From contig PNND01000174.1 in NCBI GenBank assembly GCA_013824045.1, positions 1-5,430 of the forward strand: 5,430 bases of DNA, read 5' to 3'. Positions 1-5,430 of the stretch are shown in pieces (within the stretch, counting starts at the first letter, position 1; each line of letters begins with the position of its first letter). A program made the position numbers and the translations under genes. A model generated the notes under the pieces. The model was not told the origin of the DNA. It worked only from the letters and a program-made list of their open reading frames with translations, and ran no database searches. This DNA comes from Rhodobacter sp. GTDB lineage: Bacteria > Pseudomonadota > Alphaproteobacteria > Rhodobacterales > Rhodobacteraceae.

Positions 1-513
1 GGCTTGTCCATCGGCGGATTGATCGGCCAGGTCGTTGCCAGCCAGCGCCCCGACCTTCTGCGCGCATTGATCCTGTCCAACACAGCAGCGCGCCTTGGCA
101 CCGCCGAAAGCTGGCAGGCCCGGATCGATGCCGTCACCGCCCAAGGGCTTTCGCATATCGCCGATGCGGTAATGGAGCGCTGGTTTGCCGCCCCGTTCCG
201 CAACAGCCCCGCCTGTGCACTATGGCGCAACATGCTCTTGCGCACGCCGGTGGAAGGGTACCTCGCGGCCTGTTACGCGCTTGCCAATGCCGATCAACAT
301 TTGGCTACCGCCGCCCTACGCTTGCCGACTTTGGTTATCGCCGGGGCCGAAGATGGTGCCACCCCTCCGGATGTGGTGCAGGCAACAGCGGCCCTGATCC
401 CGGGTTCGTCCTTTCATGCCATCCCCGGCGCGGGCCACTTGCCTTGCGTCGAGACGCCCGCCGCATGGGCCGCCATCGTCTCGCCTTTCCTGAAAGCCCA
501 CGCCCATGACTGA
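1..513 (+). CDS. pcaD: β-ketoadipate enol-lactone hydrolase, 5'-truncated by window edge
   Basis: Cytoplasmic α/β-hydrolase that converts β-ketoadipate enol-lactone to β-ketoadipate, the last lactone step of the protocatechuate branch. The window enters at the nucleophile elbow: the first six codons read GLSIGG, with the catalytic Ser as residue 3 of the visible part. The acid and base of the triad are also visible: Asp118 in GAEDGATPP and His146 in GAGHLPCVE (numbered from base 1). The 170 visible residues are about two thirds of the usual 260-265, so roughly 90-95 N-terminal residues lie upstream. A TTG at base 4 is not a start, because it sits inside the conserved GLSIGG motif. The stop overlaps the pcaC start by 8 bases, which fits translational coupling. 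The GLSIGG elbow and the pca neighbours make this PcaD rather than a generic hydrolase. Confidence 0.93.
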   Translation, partial: GLSIGGLIGQVVASQRPDLLRALILSNTAARLGTAESWQARIDAVTAQGLSHIADAVMERWFAAPFRNSPACALWRNMLLRTPVEGYLAACYALANADQHLATAALRLPTLVIAGAEDGATPPDVVQATAALIPGSSFHAIPGAGHLPCVETPAAWAAIVSPFLKAHAHD

Positions 514-892
514 TCTGACCGACAAGGCTATGACAACCCGCCGGCGCGTCTTGGGCGATGCCCATGTCAACCGCGCCGAGGCGGCAAAGATTCCCTTCGA
601 CGCGCCATTTCAGGCGCTGATCACCGATGCCGCGTGGGGCCATGTCTGGTCGCGCGATACGATCCCGTTGCGCGAGCGGTCTATGCTGACGATCGCGTTG
701 CTGGCCGGCTTGGGCAACGATCACGAACTGGCCATGCATATCCGTGCCACCCGCAACACCGGTGCGACACAGTCTGACGTGATGGAGGCGCTGTTGCACG
801 TCGCCATCTATGCCGGGGTGCCGCGCGCCAACCACGCCATATCAATCGCCAAAGATGTTTTCGCCGCCATGGCGCAAGAGGACACCCTATGA
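506..892 (+). CDS. pcaC: 4-carboxymuconolactone decarboxylase
   Basis: Decarboxylates 4-carboxymuconolactone to β-ketoadipate enol-lactone, the step between PcaB and PcaD. The 128-residue product is the usual length of a stand-alone PcaC and is not fused to PcaD as in PcaL proteins. Family features seen are the RERSM segment (residues 56-60), [14 protein letters not shown] (73-86) and [18 protein letters not shown] (94-111), the characteristic helical core of the CMD fold. There is no CxxC pair, which separates it from AhpD-type peroxidase relatives. The ATG at 506 lies inside the end of pcaD, and no good Shine-Dalgarno precedes it, so translation probably depends on ribosomes finishing pcaD. 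The stop overlaps the pcaH start as ATGA. Confidence 0.95.
   Translation: MTDLTDKAMTTRRRVLGDAHVNRAEAAKIPFDAPFQALITDAAWGHVWSRDTIPLRERSMLTIALLAGLGNDHELAMHIRATRNTGATQSDVMEALLHVAIYAGVPRANHAISIAKDVFAAMAQEDTL
877..882 (+). promoter_or_regulatory. Ribosome binding site of pcaH
   Basis: AGAGGA lies 6 bases before the ATG at 889, inside the end of pcaC. It supports that start over the in-frame Met codon at residue 8. Confidence 0.6.
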
Positions 893-1611
893 AGCCTGCC
901 GAATTCTATATGCGTGACCGCAGTTTGCAGCCGCCCGCGCATCATCCGGGCTACAAGACCAGTGTGCCACGCTCGCCCCGCAACGCGCTTTTGACGTTGC
1001 AGCAGACCGTGTCTGAAATCACTGGCCCGACCTTTGGGCATGATGATATCGGCGCGCTCGACAATGATCTTACGTTGAACTTCAACCACGGCGGCCTGCC
1101 GGTCGGAGAACGGATCATTTTGCAGGGCCGGGTCCTGGATGAAAACGGTCGCCCCGTTCCGAATACGCTGGTCGAAATCTGGCAAGCCAACGCCAGCGGG
1201 CGCTATCGCCACAAGAAAGACGCCTATCTGGGCGCGTTAGACCCGAACTTTGGCGGCTGCGGTCGCACACTGACAGATGCGAACGGCCACTACTTCTTTC
1301 GCACGATCAAGCCCGGACCTTACCCTTGGCTCAACTATGTCAACTCGTGGAGGCCCGCACATATCCATGTATCGGTCTTTGGCACCTCGTTCAGTCAACG
1401 CTTGATCACGCAGCTTTACTTTGAGGGCGATCCCCTGATCCTGAAATGCCCGATTGTGCAGACCATCCCCGATCAACAGGCCGTGCAGCAACTCATCGCG
1501 GCGCTGGATCTGAACTCGGCGGTGCCGATGGATTGTCTGGCTTACAAGTTCGACATCGTGCTGCGCGGGCGGCGATCGACACTGTTCGAAAACCGGCTGG
1601 AGGGGAACTGA
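889..1611 (+). CDS. pcaH: Protocatechuate 3,4-dioxygenase β subunit (iron-binding)
   Basis: Catalytic subunit of the Fe(III) intradiol dioxygenase that splits protocatechuate between the two hydroxyls to 3-carboxy-cis,cis-muconate; it works with the PcaG α subunit. The four iron ligands of the family are all present: Tyr106 (in GRYRHKKD), Tyr145 (in KPGPYPW), and His158 and His160 (in [10 protein letters not shown]). Arg155 matches the active-site Arg. All five sit exactly two positions earlier than in the well-studied Pseudomonas putida β subunit (Y108, Y147, H160, H162, R157), a strong collinearity check. The N-terminal stretch before about residue 45 is the PcaH-type arm, and the intradiol β-sandwich follows. 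Length (240) is typical. The start at 889 has a good ribosome site and overlaps the pcaC stop. Appears intact and active. Confidence 0.97.
   Translation: MKPAEFYMRDRSLQPPAHHPGYKTSVPRSPRNALLTLQQTVSEITGPTFGHDDIGALDNDLTLNFNHGGLPVGERIILQGRVLDENGRPVPNTLVEIWQANASGRYRHKKDAYLGALDPNFGGCGRTLTDANGHYFFRTIKPGPYPWLNYVNSWRPAHIHVSVFGTSFSQRLITQLYFEGDPLILKCPIVQTIPDQQAVQQLIAALDLNSAVPMDCLAYKFDIVLRGRRSTLFENRLEGN
1599..1606 (+). promoter_or_regulatory. Ribosome binding site of pcaG
   Basis: GGAGGGGA lies 6 bases before the pcaG ATG at 1613 and within the last codons of pcaH. It is the strongest Shine-Dalgarno match among the visible genes, which would help keep α and β subunit synthesis balanced. Confidence 0.7.
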
Positions 1612-1612
1612 C

Positions 1613-2230
1613 ATGGTCCAAGCATTGCCCTACCTGCGCGAAAGCGCATCACAGACCGCCGGTCCATATGTGCATATCGGCCTTGCCCCGGGTGCCGCCG
1701 GGTTCCACACCTTTGAGACGGAACTGGGCCAGACCCTGGCGCCCGAAGGCGTGCCGGGCCTGCGAGTTACGATCGAGGGACAGGTGTTCGATGGCCTCGG
1801 CGTGCCGATCAAGGACGTATTGATCGAAGTCTGGCAGGCAGATGCAAACGGCATCTACCCGCACCCCGAAGACCCCCGCGCAGCCGATTGTGCGCCGGGC
1901 TTTCGCGGTTGGGGTCGGGTGATCTCGGATTTTGACAGCGGGCTTTTCCGGTTTGAAACCATCAAGCCTGGTCCGGTTCCGGGTCGCGCGGGCCGCGAGC
2001 AGGCGCCTCACCTCAATCTTTGGCTCGTATCGCGCGGGATCAATATCGGGCTGAACACGCGTATGTATTTCCCGGAAGATACCGCCGCCCATGCCGCCGA
2101 CCCGGTCCTTGGCAGCATTGAACAGCGCGCCCGTGTTGCCACCCTCATCGCCACCGCGACCGGCCCGTCAACCTACCGTTTCGATATCCGCCTGCAGGGC
2201 GAAGGCGAAACCGTATTCATTGACGTGTGA
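1613..2230 (+). CDS. pcaG: Protocatechuate 3,4-dioxygenase α subunit
   Basis: Structural partner of PcaH. α and β are homologous, but only β holds iron, while α contributes residues to the shared active-site cleft. The 205-residue product has the PcaG signature QTAGPYVHIGLAPG (residues 14-27), the shared intradiol core GQVFDGLGVPIKDVLIEVWQ (56-75), and the later PHLNLWLVSRGINIGLNTRM segment (132-151). Against PcaH the iron site is degenerate: Tyr82 and His133 remain, but the second Tyr position is Val122 (GPVPG) and the second His position is Asn135. This is the expected non-metal-binding state of an α subunit, not damage. The gene starts 1 base after pcaH ends, so the two are clearly co-translated. 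Confidence 0.96.
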   Translation: MVQALPYLRESASQTAGPYVHIGLAPGAAGFHTFETELGQTLAPEGVPGLRVTIEGQVFDGLGVPIKDVLIEVWQADANGIYPHPEDPRAADCAPGFRGWGRVISDFDSGLFRFETIKPGPVPGRAGREQAPHLNLWLVSRGINIGLNTRMYFPEDTAAHAADPVLGSIEQRARVATLIATATGPSTYRFDIRLQGEGETVFIDV

Positions 2231-2232
2231 CC

Positions 2233-3075
2233 ATGACCAAACCCTGCATCATCTGTGTGGCCATTACCGGGTCCCTGCCGACAAAGGCCAACAACCCGGC
2301 CGTGCCGATCACGATTGCCGAGCAGGTGGAAAGCACCCAAGAGGCGTTCGAGGCCGGCGCGAGCATAGCCCATTGCCATGTCCGCGACGATGAGGGCAAG
2401 CCGACCAGCGACCCTGACCGTTTCGCGCGGCTGAAAGAGGGTCTGGAGAAGCACTGCCCCGGCATGATCGTGCAGTTATCGACCGGGGGGCGGTCTGGAG
2501 CCGGTCAGGCGCGCGGCGGCATGCTGCCCCTGCGCCCTGACATGGCCAGCCTTTCGGTGGGGTCGAACAACTTTCCGACCCGCGTCTATGAAAACCCGCC
2601 CGATCTGGTGGATTGGCTGGCGGCCGAAATGCTGAAACATGATGTCAAACCAGAGATCGAGGCCTTTGATCTGTCCCATATCCTCAAAGCCAAGGAGATG
2701 CAGACCAAGGGCCAATTGGCCGGAACGCCCTATGTGCAATTCGTGATGGGTGTGAAGAACGCCATGCCTGCGGACCGCGACGTGTTTGACTATTACATCG
2801 CCACCGTGAAGCGCCTGTTCGGTGAAGATGCGCCTTGGTGTGCTGCTGGCATCGGGCCGGCGCAGATCGTGCTGAATGAATGGGCCGTCGCTTCGGGCGG
2901 CCATGCCCGTACCGGGCTGGAGGACAACGTGCGCCTTGACCGTGATCGGCTTGCCCCATCCAACGCGGCGCTTGTGCAGCGTGTGGTTGATCTGTGCGAG
3001 CGTTACGCCCGCCCGGTGGCTAGTTGGCAACAAGCGCGGGCCATTCTTGGCCTGCCATTGCGCCAGCCAACCTGA
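2233..3075 (+). CDS. β-keto acid cleavage enzyme (BKACE, DUF849 family)
   Basis: Zinc-dependent Claisen-type enzyme. The family takes a β-keto acid plus acetyl-CoA and yields acetoacetate plus the CoA ester of the remaining acid. The 280-residue TIM-barrel protein shows the family marks: AHCHVRD, giving metal ligands His47 and His49, and GHARTGLEDN (223-232) with the third ligand Glu230. These positions are almost the same as in the lysine-fermentation member Kce (His46, His48, Glu230). The N-terminal AITGSLP (10-16) and STGGRSG (83-89) strands also fit. Placement between pcaG and pcaB suggests β-ketoadipate as substrate, giving succinyl-CoA and acetoacetate; this is inference. ATG 2233 was chosen, 2 bases after the pcaG stop. 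A GTG at 2227 is in frame but overlaps that stop, and neither start has a clear ribosome site. Family assignment is firm; the substrate is not. Confidence 0.9.
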   Translation: MTKPCIICVAITGSLPTKANNPAVPITIAEQVESTQEAFEAGASIAHCHVRDDEGKPTSDPDRFARLKEGLEKHCPGMIVQLSTGGRSGAGQARGGMLPLRPDMASLSVGSNNFPTRVYENPPDLVDWLAAEMLKHDVKPEIEAFDLSHILKAKEMQTKGQLAGTPYVQFVMGVKNAMPADRDVFDYYIATVKRLFGEDAPWCAAGIGPAQIVLNEWAVASGGHARTGLEDNVRLDRDRLAPSNAALVQRVVDLCERYARPVASWQQARAILGLPLRQPT

Positions 3076-3076
3076 C

Positions 3077-3080
3077 AGGA
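3077..3080 (+). promoter_or_regulatory. Ribosome binding site of pcaB
   Basis: AGGA, 7 bases before the ATG at 3088, in the 12-base gap after the BKACE stop. It favours 3088 over the in-frame ATG at 3103. Confidence 0.55.
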
Positions 3081-3087
3081 ACATACA

Positions 3088-4428
3088 ATGCCCGCCAGCC
3101 CTATGAATTCGCAGATTTACGCAGGGCTTTTTGGCGATCCGGAAACCGAAAGGCTGTTTACCGACAGTGCCGAGGTCCGCGCCATGCTGCTGGTCGAAGG
3201 AACGCTGGCCCGTGTGCAGGGCAGCCTTGGCCTGATCCCCGCCGATGCGGCCGCGTTCATCGAACGGGCCGCGCGCGAGGCGCAGATCGACCCGGCCGCC
3301 CTGGCCCCTGACACCGCCCGCAACGGTGTGCCAGTGCCTGCGCTGCTGGCAGCCTTTCGCAAGGCGGCCACTGCACCCGACTTGATGCAATACGTGCACT
3401 GGGGGGCGACCAGCCAGGACATCATGGACACCGGCCTTGCGCTGCGGCTGCGGCCCGTGCTGGCGCTCTGGGAGGCGCGACTGGGCACAGTGCTAAAGCA
3501 GATGGCCACCCTTGCCGAAACCCATGCCGCCCTGCCCATGGCCGCCCGCACCTACGGCCAGATCGCCACGCCAACCAGTTTTGGTGCCGTCGTTGCAAGC
3601 TGGGGTTGGCCGCTTATCACCGCACGTGACCGTTTGGCCGCATTGCGCCCAGCCGTCCTGCAAGTGTCACTTTCGGGCGCCGCAGGCACATTGTCGGCCA
3701 TGGGGCCCGAAGGCCCCGCCGTGCGCGCCGCCCTTGCACAGGCACTGGACCTCGCCGATCCCGGCCATAGCTGGCATAGTGATCGATCCGGCATCGGTCA
3801 GATTGCAGGCTTTGCCGCCACGCTGGCCGCGTCCTTGGGCAAGATCGGCGAGGACTTGATCCTTCTTTCCCAATCCGGGCTGGCCGAGGCAACGTTGGGG
3901 CAAGGAGGAGCCTCTTCGACCATGCCGCAAAAGCAAAACCCCGTCGCTCCATCGGCCCTTGTCGCCTTAGCGCGGCATGTCATCGGTCAAGCGGCCATCC
4001 TGCAAGGCACAGGGCTTCATCGCCAGCAACGTGACGGCGCGGCATGGTTCACCGAATGGCTGATCCTGCCGCAAACCTGCATCGCGCTCAGCCGAATGCT
4101 GAGCTTGGCGCAAGACTGCCTGTCCCGGCTGCAACCCGACCCGGCGGCCCTGTCCGCACAGATCGACACAAGCCACGGCAGCATCTACGCCGAGGCGCTG
4201 ACCTTTGCCCTTGCACGCCAAATTCCCCGTCCCGAGGCCGAGCAGAGCGTCAAGGCCTTGCTGGCCGAGGCAGCTGCCGCCGACCAACCCCTCTCGATCC
4301 TTGCCGCCCGCGCCAATCCTTGGTTGGACTGGTCGGAGATTGTTGCAACCAGCCTTGGTCAGGCCCAGAACGAAGCACTGTCCTTTTCCAAGAAGGTTCG
4401 CGGAGCAGAAAACCAGCCTGCAAACTGA
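3088..4428 (+). CDS. pcaB: 3-carboxy-cis,cis-muconate cycloisomerase
   Basis: Cofactor-independent lactonising enzyme of the fumarase/aspartase/argininosuccinate lyase superfamily; converts 3-carboxy-cis,cis-muconate to 4-carboxymuconolactone. The three superfamily regions are visible in order: HWGATSQDIMDTG (residues 104-116), RTYGQIATPTSFG (154-166) and the signature loop GGASSTMPQKQNP (273-285), which carries the catalytic serine region. The signature loop, the N-terminal YAGLFGDPETERLFTD type of opening and the pca context distinguish it from adenylosuccinate lyase. At 446 residues it is of the long PcaB type and includes a full C-terminal domain. Start 3088 has a ribosome site; the Met at residue 6 (3103) is a possible alternative. 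It is the last gene of the visible operon. Confidence 0.95.
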   Translation: MPASPMNSQIYAGLFGDPETERLFTDSAEVRAMLLVEGTLARVQGSLGLIPADAAAFIERAAREAQIDPAALAPDTARNGVPVPALLAAFRKAATAPDLMQYVHWGATSQDIMDTGLALRLRPVLALWEARLGTVLKQMATLAETHAALPMAARTYGQIATPTSFGAVVASWGWPLITARDRLAALRPAVLQVSLSGAAGTLSAMGPEGPAVRAALAQALDLADPGHSWHSDRSGIGQIAGFAATLAASLGKIGEDLILLSQSGLAEATLGQGGASSTMPQKQNPVAPSALVALARHVIGQAAILQGTGLHRQQRDGAAWFTEWLILPQTCIALSRMLSLAQDCLSRLQPDPAALSAQIDTSHGSIYAEALTFALARQIPRPEAEQSVKALLAEAAAADQPLSILAARANPWLDWSEIVATSLGQAQNEALSFSKKVRGAENQPAN

Positions 4429-4745
4429 CAGAAACCGCAACCAATGACATTTGCTAAAGGCTGTTCGTGGCAGCGGCCTGCGCGTCTGTGCACCGTCTGG
4501 GGCGAAGCTCGGCGTCAGCGTCAGGTCGTTCCCCGGATCAAGGTGGATACCCCCCGGTTTCCGGACTCCGAGGTTCAGACTGGACTTCGCGAAAGGGCCG
4601 TCATTGATGCGCAACTGTGGCATCAGGTCTACGGTGACTTCAAGGTTGCTTGAGATCGACGCGCGGACCGACGGCGTCTCGGGCGTCATGCGTGCAATGA
4701 TGGCGCTCCGAAAAAAGGTGTCGGCGGGAAGATGAAACCCGATGA
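4429..4745 (+). other. Unassigned stretch downstream of pcaB
   Basis: About 320 bases without a gene I can recognise. No stable hairpin followed by a T-run is seen just after the pcaB stop, so the operon terminator is not identified. On the minus strand one frame stays open through 4689-4430 with mainly G/C third positions, and reads through peptides such as LEVTVDLMPQLRINDG. It continues antisense into pcaB and matches no family I know. It could be a fragment of a former gene or chance openness in GC-rich DNA. Confidence 0.4.
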
Positions 4746-4934
4746 GCCCTCCAGTTCTTCGCTCTGCTCAAGGTCCGCAAGCAGAACGGGCGGCCGAAGA
4801 TCATGCCGCCCGCCACCGTTCTGCCAAGCGAGGACCGGGTGCAGGATCCGCAAATCCTGCTCGCCATTGGCCGGGTGTTGGGCTGGCGGCGGCGCATTGA
4901 GGCTGGCAAAAGCCGAGAGGCTGAACGTGACAAC
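4746..4934 (+). pseudogene. Possible remnant of serine-recombinase-associated DNA-binding protein
   Basis: A + strand fragment of about 63 codons with strong G/C third-position bias. It runs from just after an in-frame TGA (4743-4745) to about 4934. It reads LLKVRKQNGRPKIMPP, then EDRVQDPQILLAIGRVLGWR and RRIEAG. The layout is a basic KVRK..GRPK strand, a Pro-rich linker, then a helix with A-x-G/A-R...W(R)RR(I/L)E-x-G. It resembles the N-terminal part of small proteins, or C-terminal domains, that accompany phage-type serine recombinases (pattern LKVRKRGGRK ... LVKALARAFRW). The helix-turn-helix part expected after EAG is missing, because the sequence runs into the IS3 fragment. No start codon or ribosome site is visible. 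The assignment is by remembered pattern only. Confidence 0.35.
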
Positions 4935-4970
4935 CCATTGGAGTTTATAGGATGCTCCTCGCCGTCCCGT

Positions 4971-5256
4971 GTCCATCGTCCGTTTGAGGCGTCGTTTCTT
5001 ACGCGCGATCAACTGGTTCTCGCGCATGAGACGCGCTGTGCGATGCCGCCCCGATCTGGTGCCCTTCATCGACAAGATCGCTGTGCATATGTGGGCTGCC
5101 ATGGGTGCCGTTGGACAAGGCGAAGGTCGTCCTGATATGCGCAAGATTGACCATGTCCTGTTGCTGGCGGCGACAGGCCGGGCGTTCCTGCCAGGCGAAG
5201 CAGCCGGTCTGGCGGTGACCTGCGACGGATCTTTCATCCAGCCGCGACCGGAGCAG
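4971..5256 (-). pseudogene. IS3-family OrfB transposase remnant, frameshifted and truncated
   Basis: Read on the minus strand, 5208 down to 5050 gives the OrfB N-terminal pattern: CFAWQERPACRRQQ, then LAHIRTTFALSNGTHGSP and HMHSDLVDEGHQIG. The frame then shifts, and 5048 down to 4971 gives RHRTARLMRENQLIARKKRR followed by LKRTMD. Dropping one base of the CCCC run at 5049-5052 joins the two halves into the continuous IS3 pattern GTYGSP-x-H..L...G..(V/I)GR.R.ARLMREN...RKKRR.KRTTD. The match ends at KRTMD, just before the DDE catalytic domain, which is absent. Upstream the frame stays open only to 5256, where a stop (minus-strand TAA at 5257-5259) interrupts it. No OrfA and no terminal inverted repeats are seen. 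This is a dead internal fragment of OrfB, not a functional insertion sequence. Confidence 0.72.
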
Positions 5257-5259
5257 TTA

Positions 5260-5430
5260 GCTGAATCACGCCTTTCTGCGAAGGTTGAGCAATCGTCCGG
5301 CGCGGAATGCTCATCGTGTGCAGCGGGTCGGGCGATTGTGATGGTCAGATGCAGGGCGAAGCCTGCTGGGGTCTGGTTGCCGAGGGCCGAACACGTCGTC
5401 ACGCTCACGAAGGGCGGAGAGCGGACGGGT
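5260..5430. other. Unassigned right edge
   Basis: No family recognised. A + strand frame from the ATG at 5101 stays open through the window edge (110 codons), but its first half is antisense to the IS3 OrfB fragment, so it is probably a shadow. Minus-strand frames are either broken by stops near 5257, 5266 and 5305 or yield low-complexity translations. It may be flanking debris of the same mobile-element region or the end of a gene outside the window. Confidence 0.3.

Noticed and set aside
1613..2230. Loss of iron ligands in PcaG as a sign of inactivation
   Set aside because: The α subunit of protocatechuate 3,4-dioxygenase normally lacks the iron site, and the β subunit here has all four ligands.
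2227..2232. GTG at 2227 as the start of the BKACE gene
   Set aside because: It would add only two residues and overlap the pcaG stop, with no better ribosome site. ATG 2233 places the metal-binding histidines at the expected distance from the N-terminus, though this cannot exclude GTG.
2476..3399. 307-residue open frame on the minus strand
   Set aside because: It lies antisense across the BKACE gene and the start of pcaB, both strongly supported by motifs. Its translation has no recognisable domain and is a typical high-GC shadow.
4394..4442. Possible hairpin between GGTTCGCGG and CCGCAACC around the pcaB stop as a terminator
   Set aside because: The pairing is imperfect, the loop is over 30 bases and no T-run follows.
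3967..4689. 240-residue minus-strand open frame overlapping the 3' half of pcaB
   Set aside because: More than half is antisense to the conserved C-terminal part of PcaB, and no start signal or domain is evident. Only the non-overlapping part is noted as unexplained.
4686..5408. 240-residue open frame on the minus strand as one gene
   Set aside because: Only its middle (the RLMREN...KRTMD part) matches IS3 OrfB. The rest is out of frame with the transposase or antisense to the + strand fragment, so it is a chance chimera rather than a protein.

Overview
This 5.4 kb, GC-rich window carries most of a protocatechuate branch β-ketoadipate operon, all on the + strand, followed by about 1 kb of degraded mobile-element debris. 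The order pcaD-pcaC-pcaH-pcaG-[DUF849/BKACE]-pcaB matches the pcaDCHGB arrangement known from Alphaproteobacteria (rhizobia and the Rhodobacteraceae/Roseobacter group). With the high third-position GC, it points to an alphaproteobacterium, most likely of the Rhodobacterales. That placement is inference from gene order and composition, not from a database match.

Region 1 (1-4428) is the catabolic operon. It opens inside pcaD at the nucleophile elbow, so the promoter, any pcaQ-type regulator and about the first third of pcaD lie upstream. The genes are packed tightly: pcaD/pcaC overlap by 8 bases, pcaC/pcaH overlap in ATGA, pcaH/pcaG are 1 base apart, pcaG/BKACE 2 bases apart, and BKACE/pcaB 12 bases apart. 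In pathway order, PcaHG opens the protocatechuate ring to 3-carboxy-cis,cis-muconate. PcaB lactonises that to 4-carboxymuconolactone, PcaC decarboxylates it to the enol-lactone, and PcaD hydrolyses the enol-lactone to β-ketoadipate. The gene wedged between pcaG and pcaB encodes a zinc-dependent β-keto acid cleavage enzyme. Its family reaction, applied to β-ketoadipate and acetyl-CoA, would give succinyl-CoA and acetoacetate, so the operon may carry its own exit from the pathway in place of, or beside, PcaIJ and PcaF. This is the most interesting point of the window.

Region 2 (4429-5430) has no intact gene. It holds an unassigned stretch (4429-4745). Next comes a coding-like + strand fragment (4746-4934) resembling the small DNA-binding proteins that accompany phage-type serine recombinases. 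Then there is a minus-strand fragment of an IS3-family OrfB transposase (4971-5256), frameshifted by one extra base in a CCCC run and cut off before its DDE catalytic domain. The window ends in an unassigned tail. The operon therefore appears to abut a graveyard of insertion/recombinase remnants, suggesting a recombination boundary. No RNA gene, CRISPR array or convincing terminator was found.
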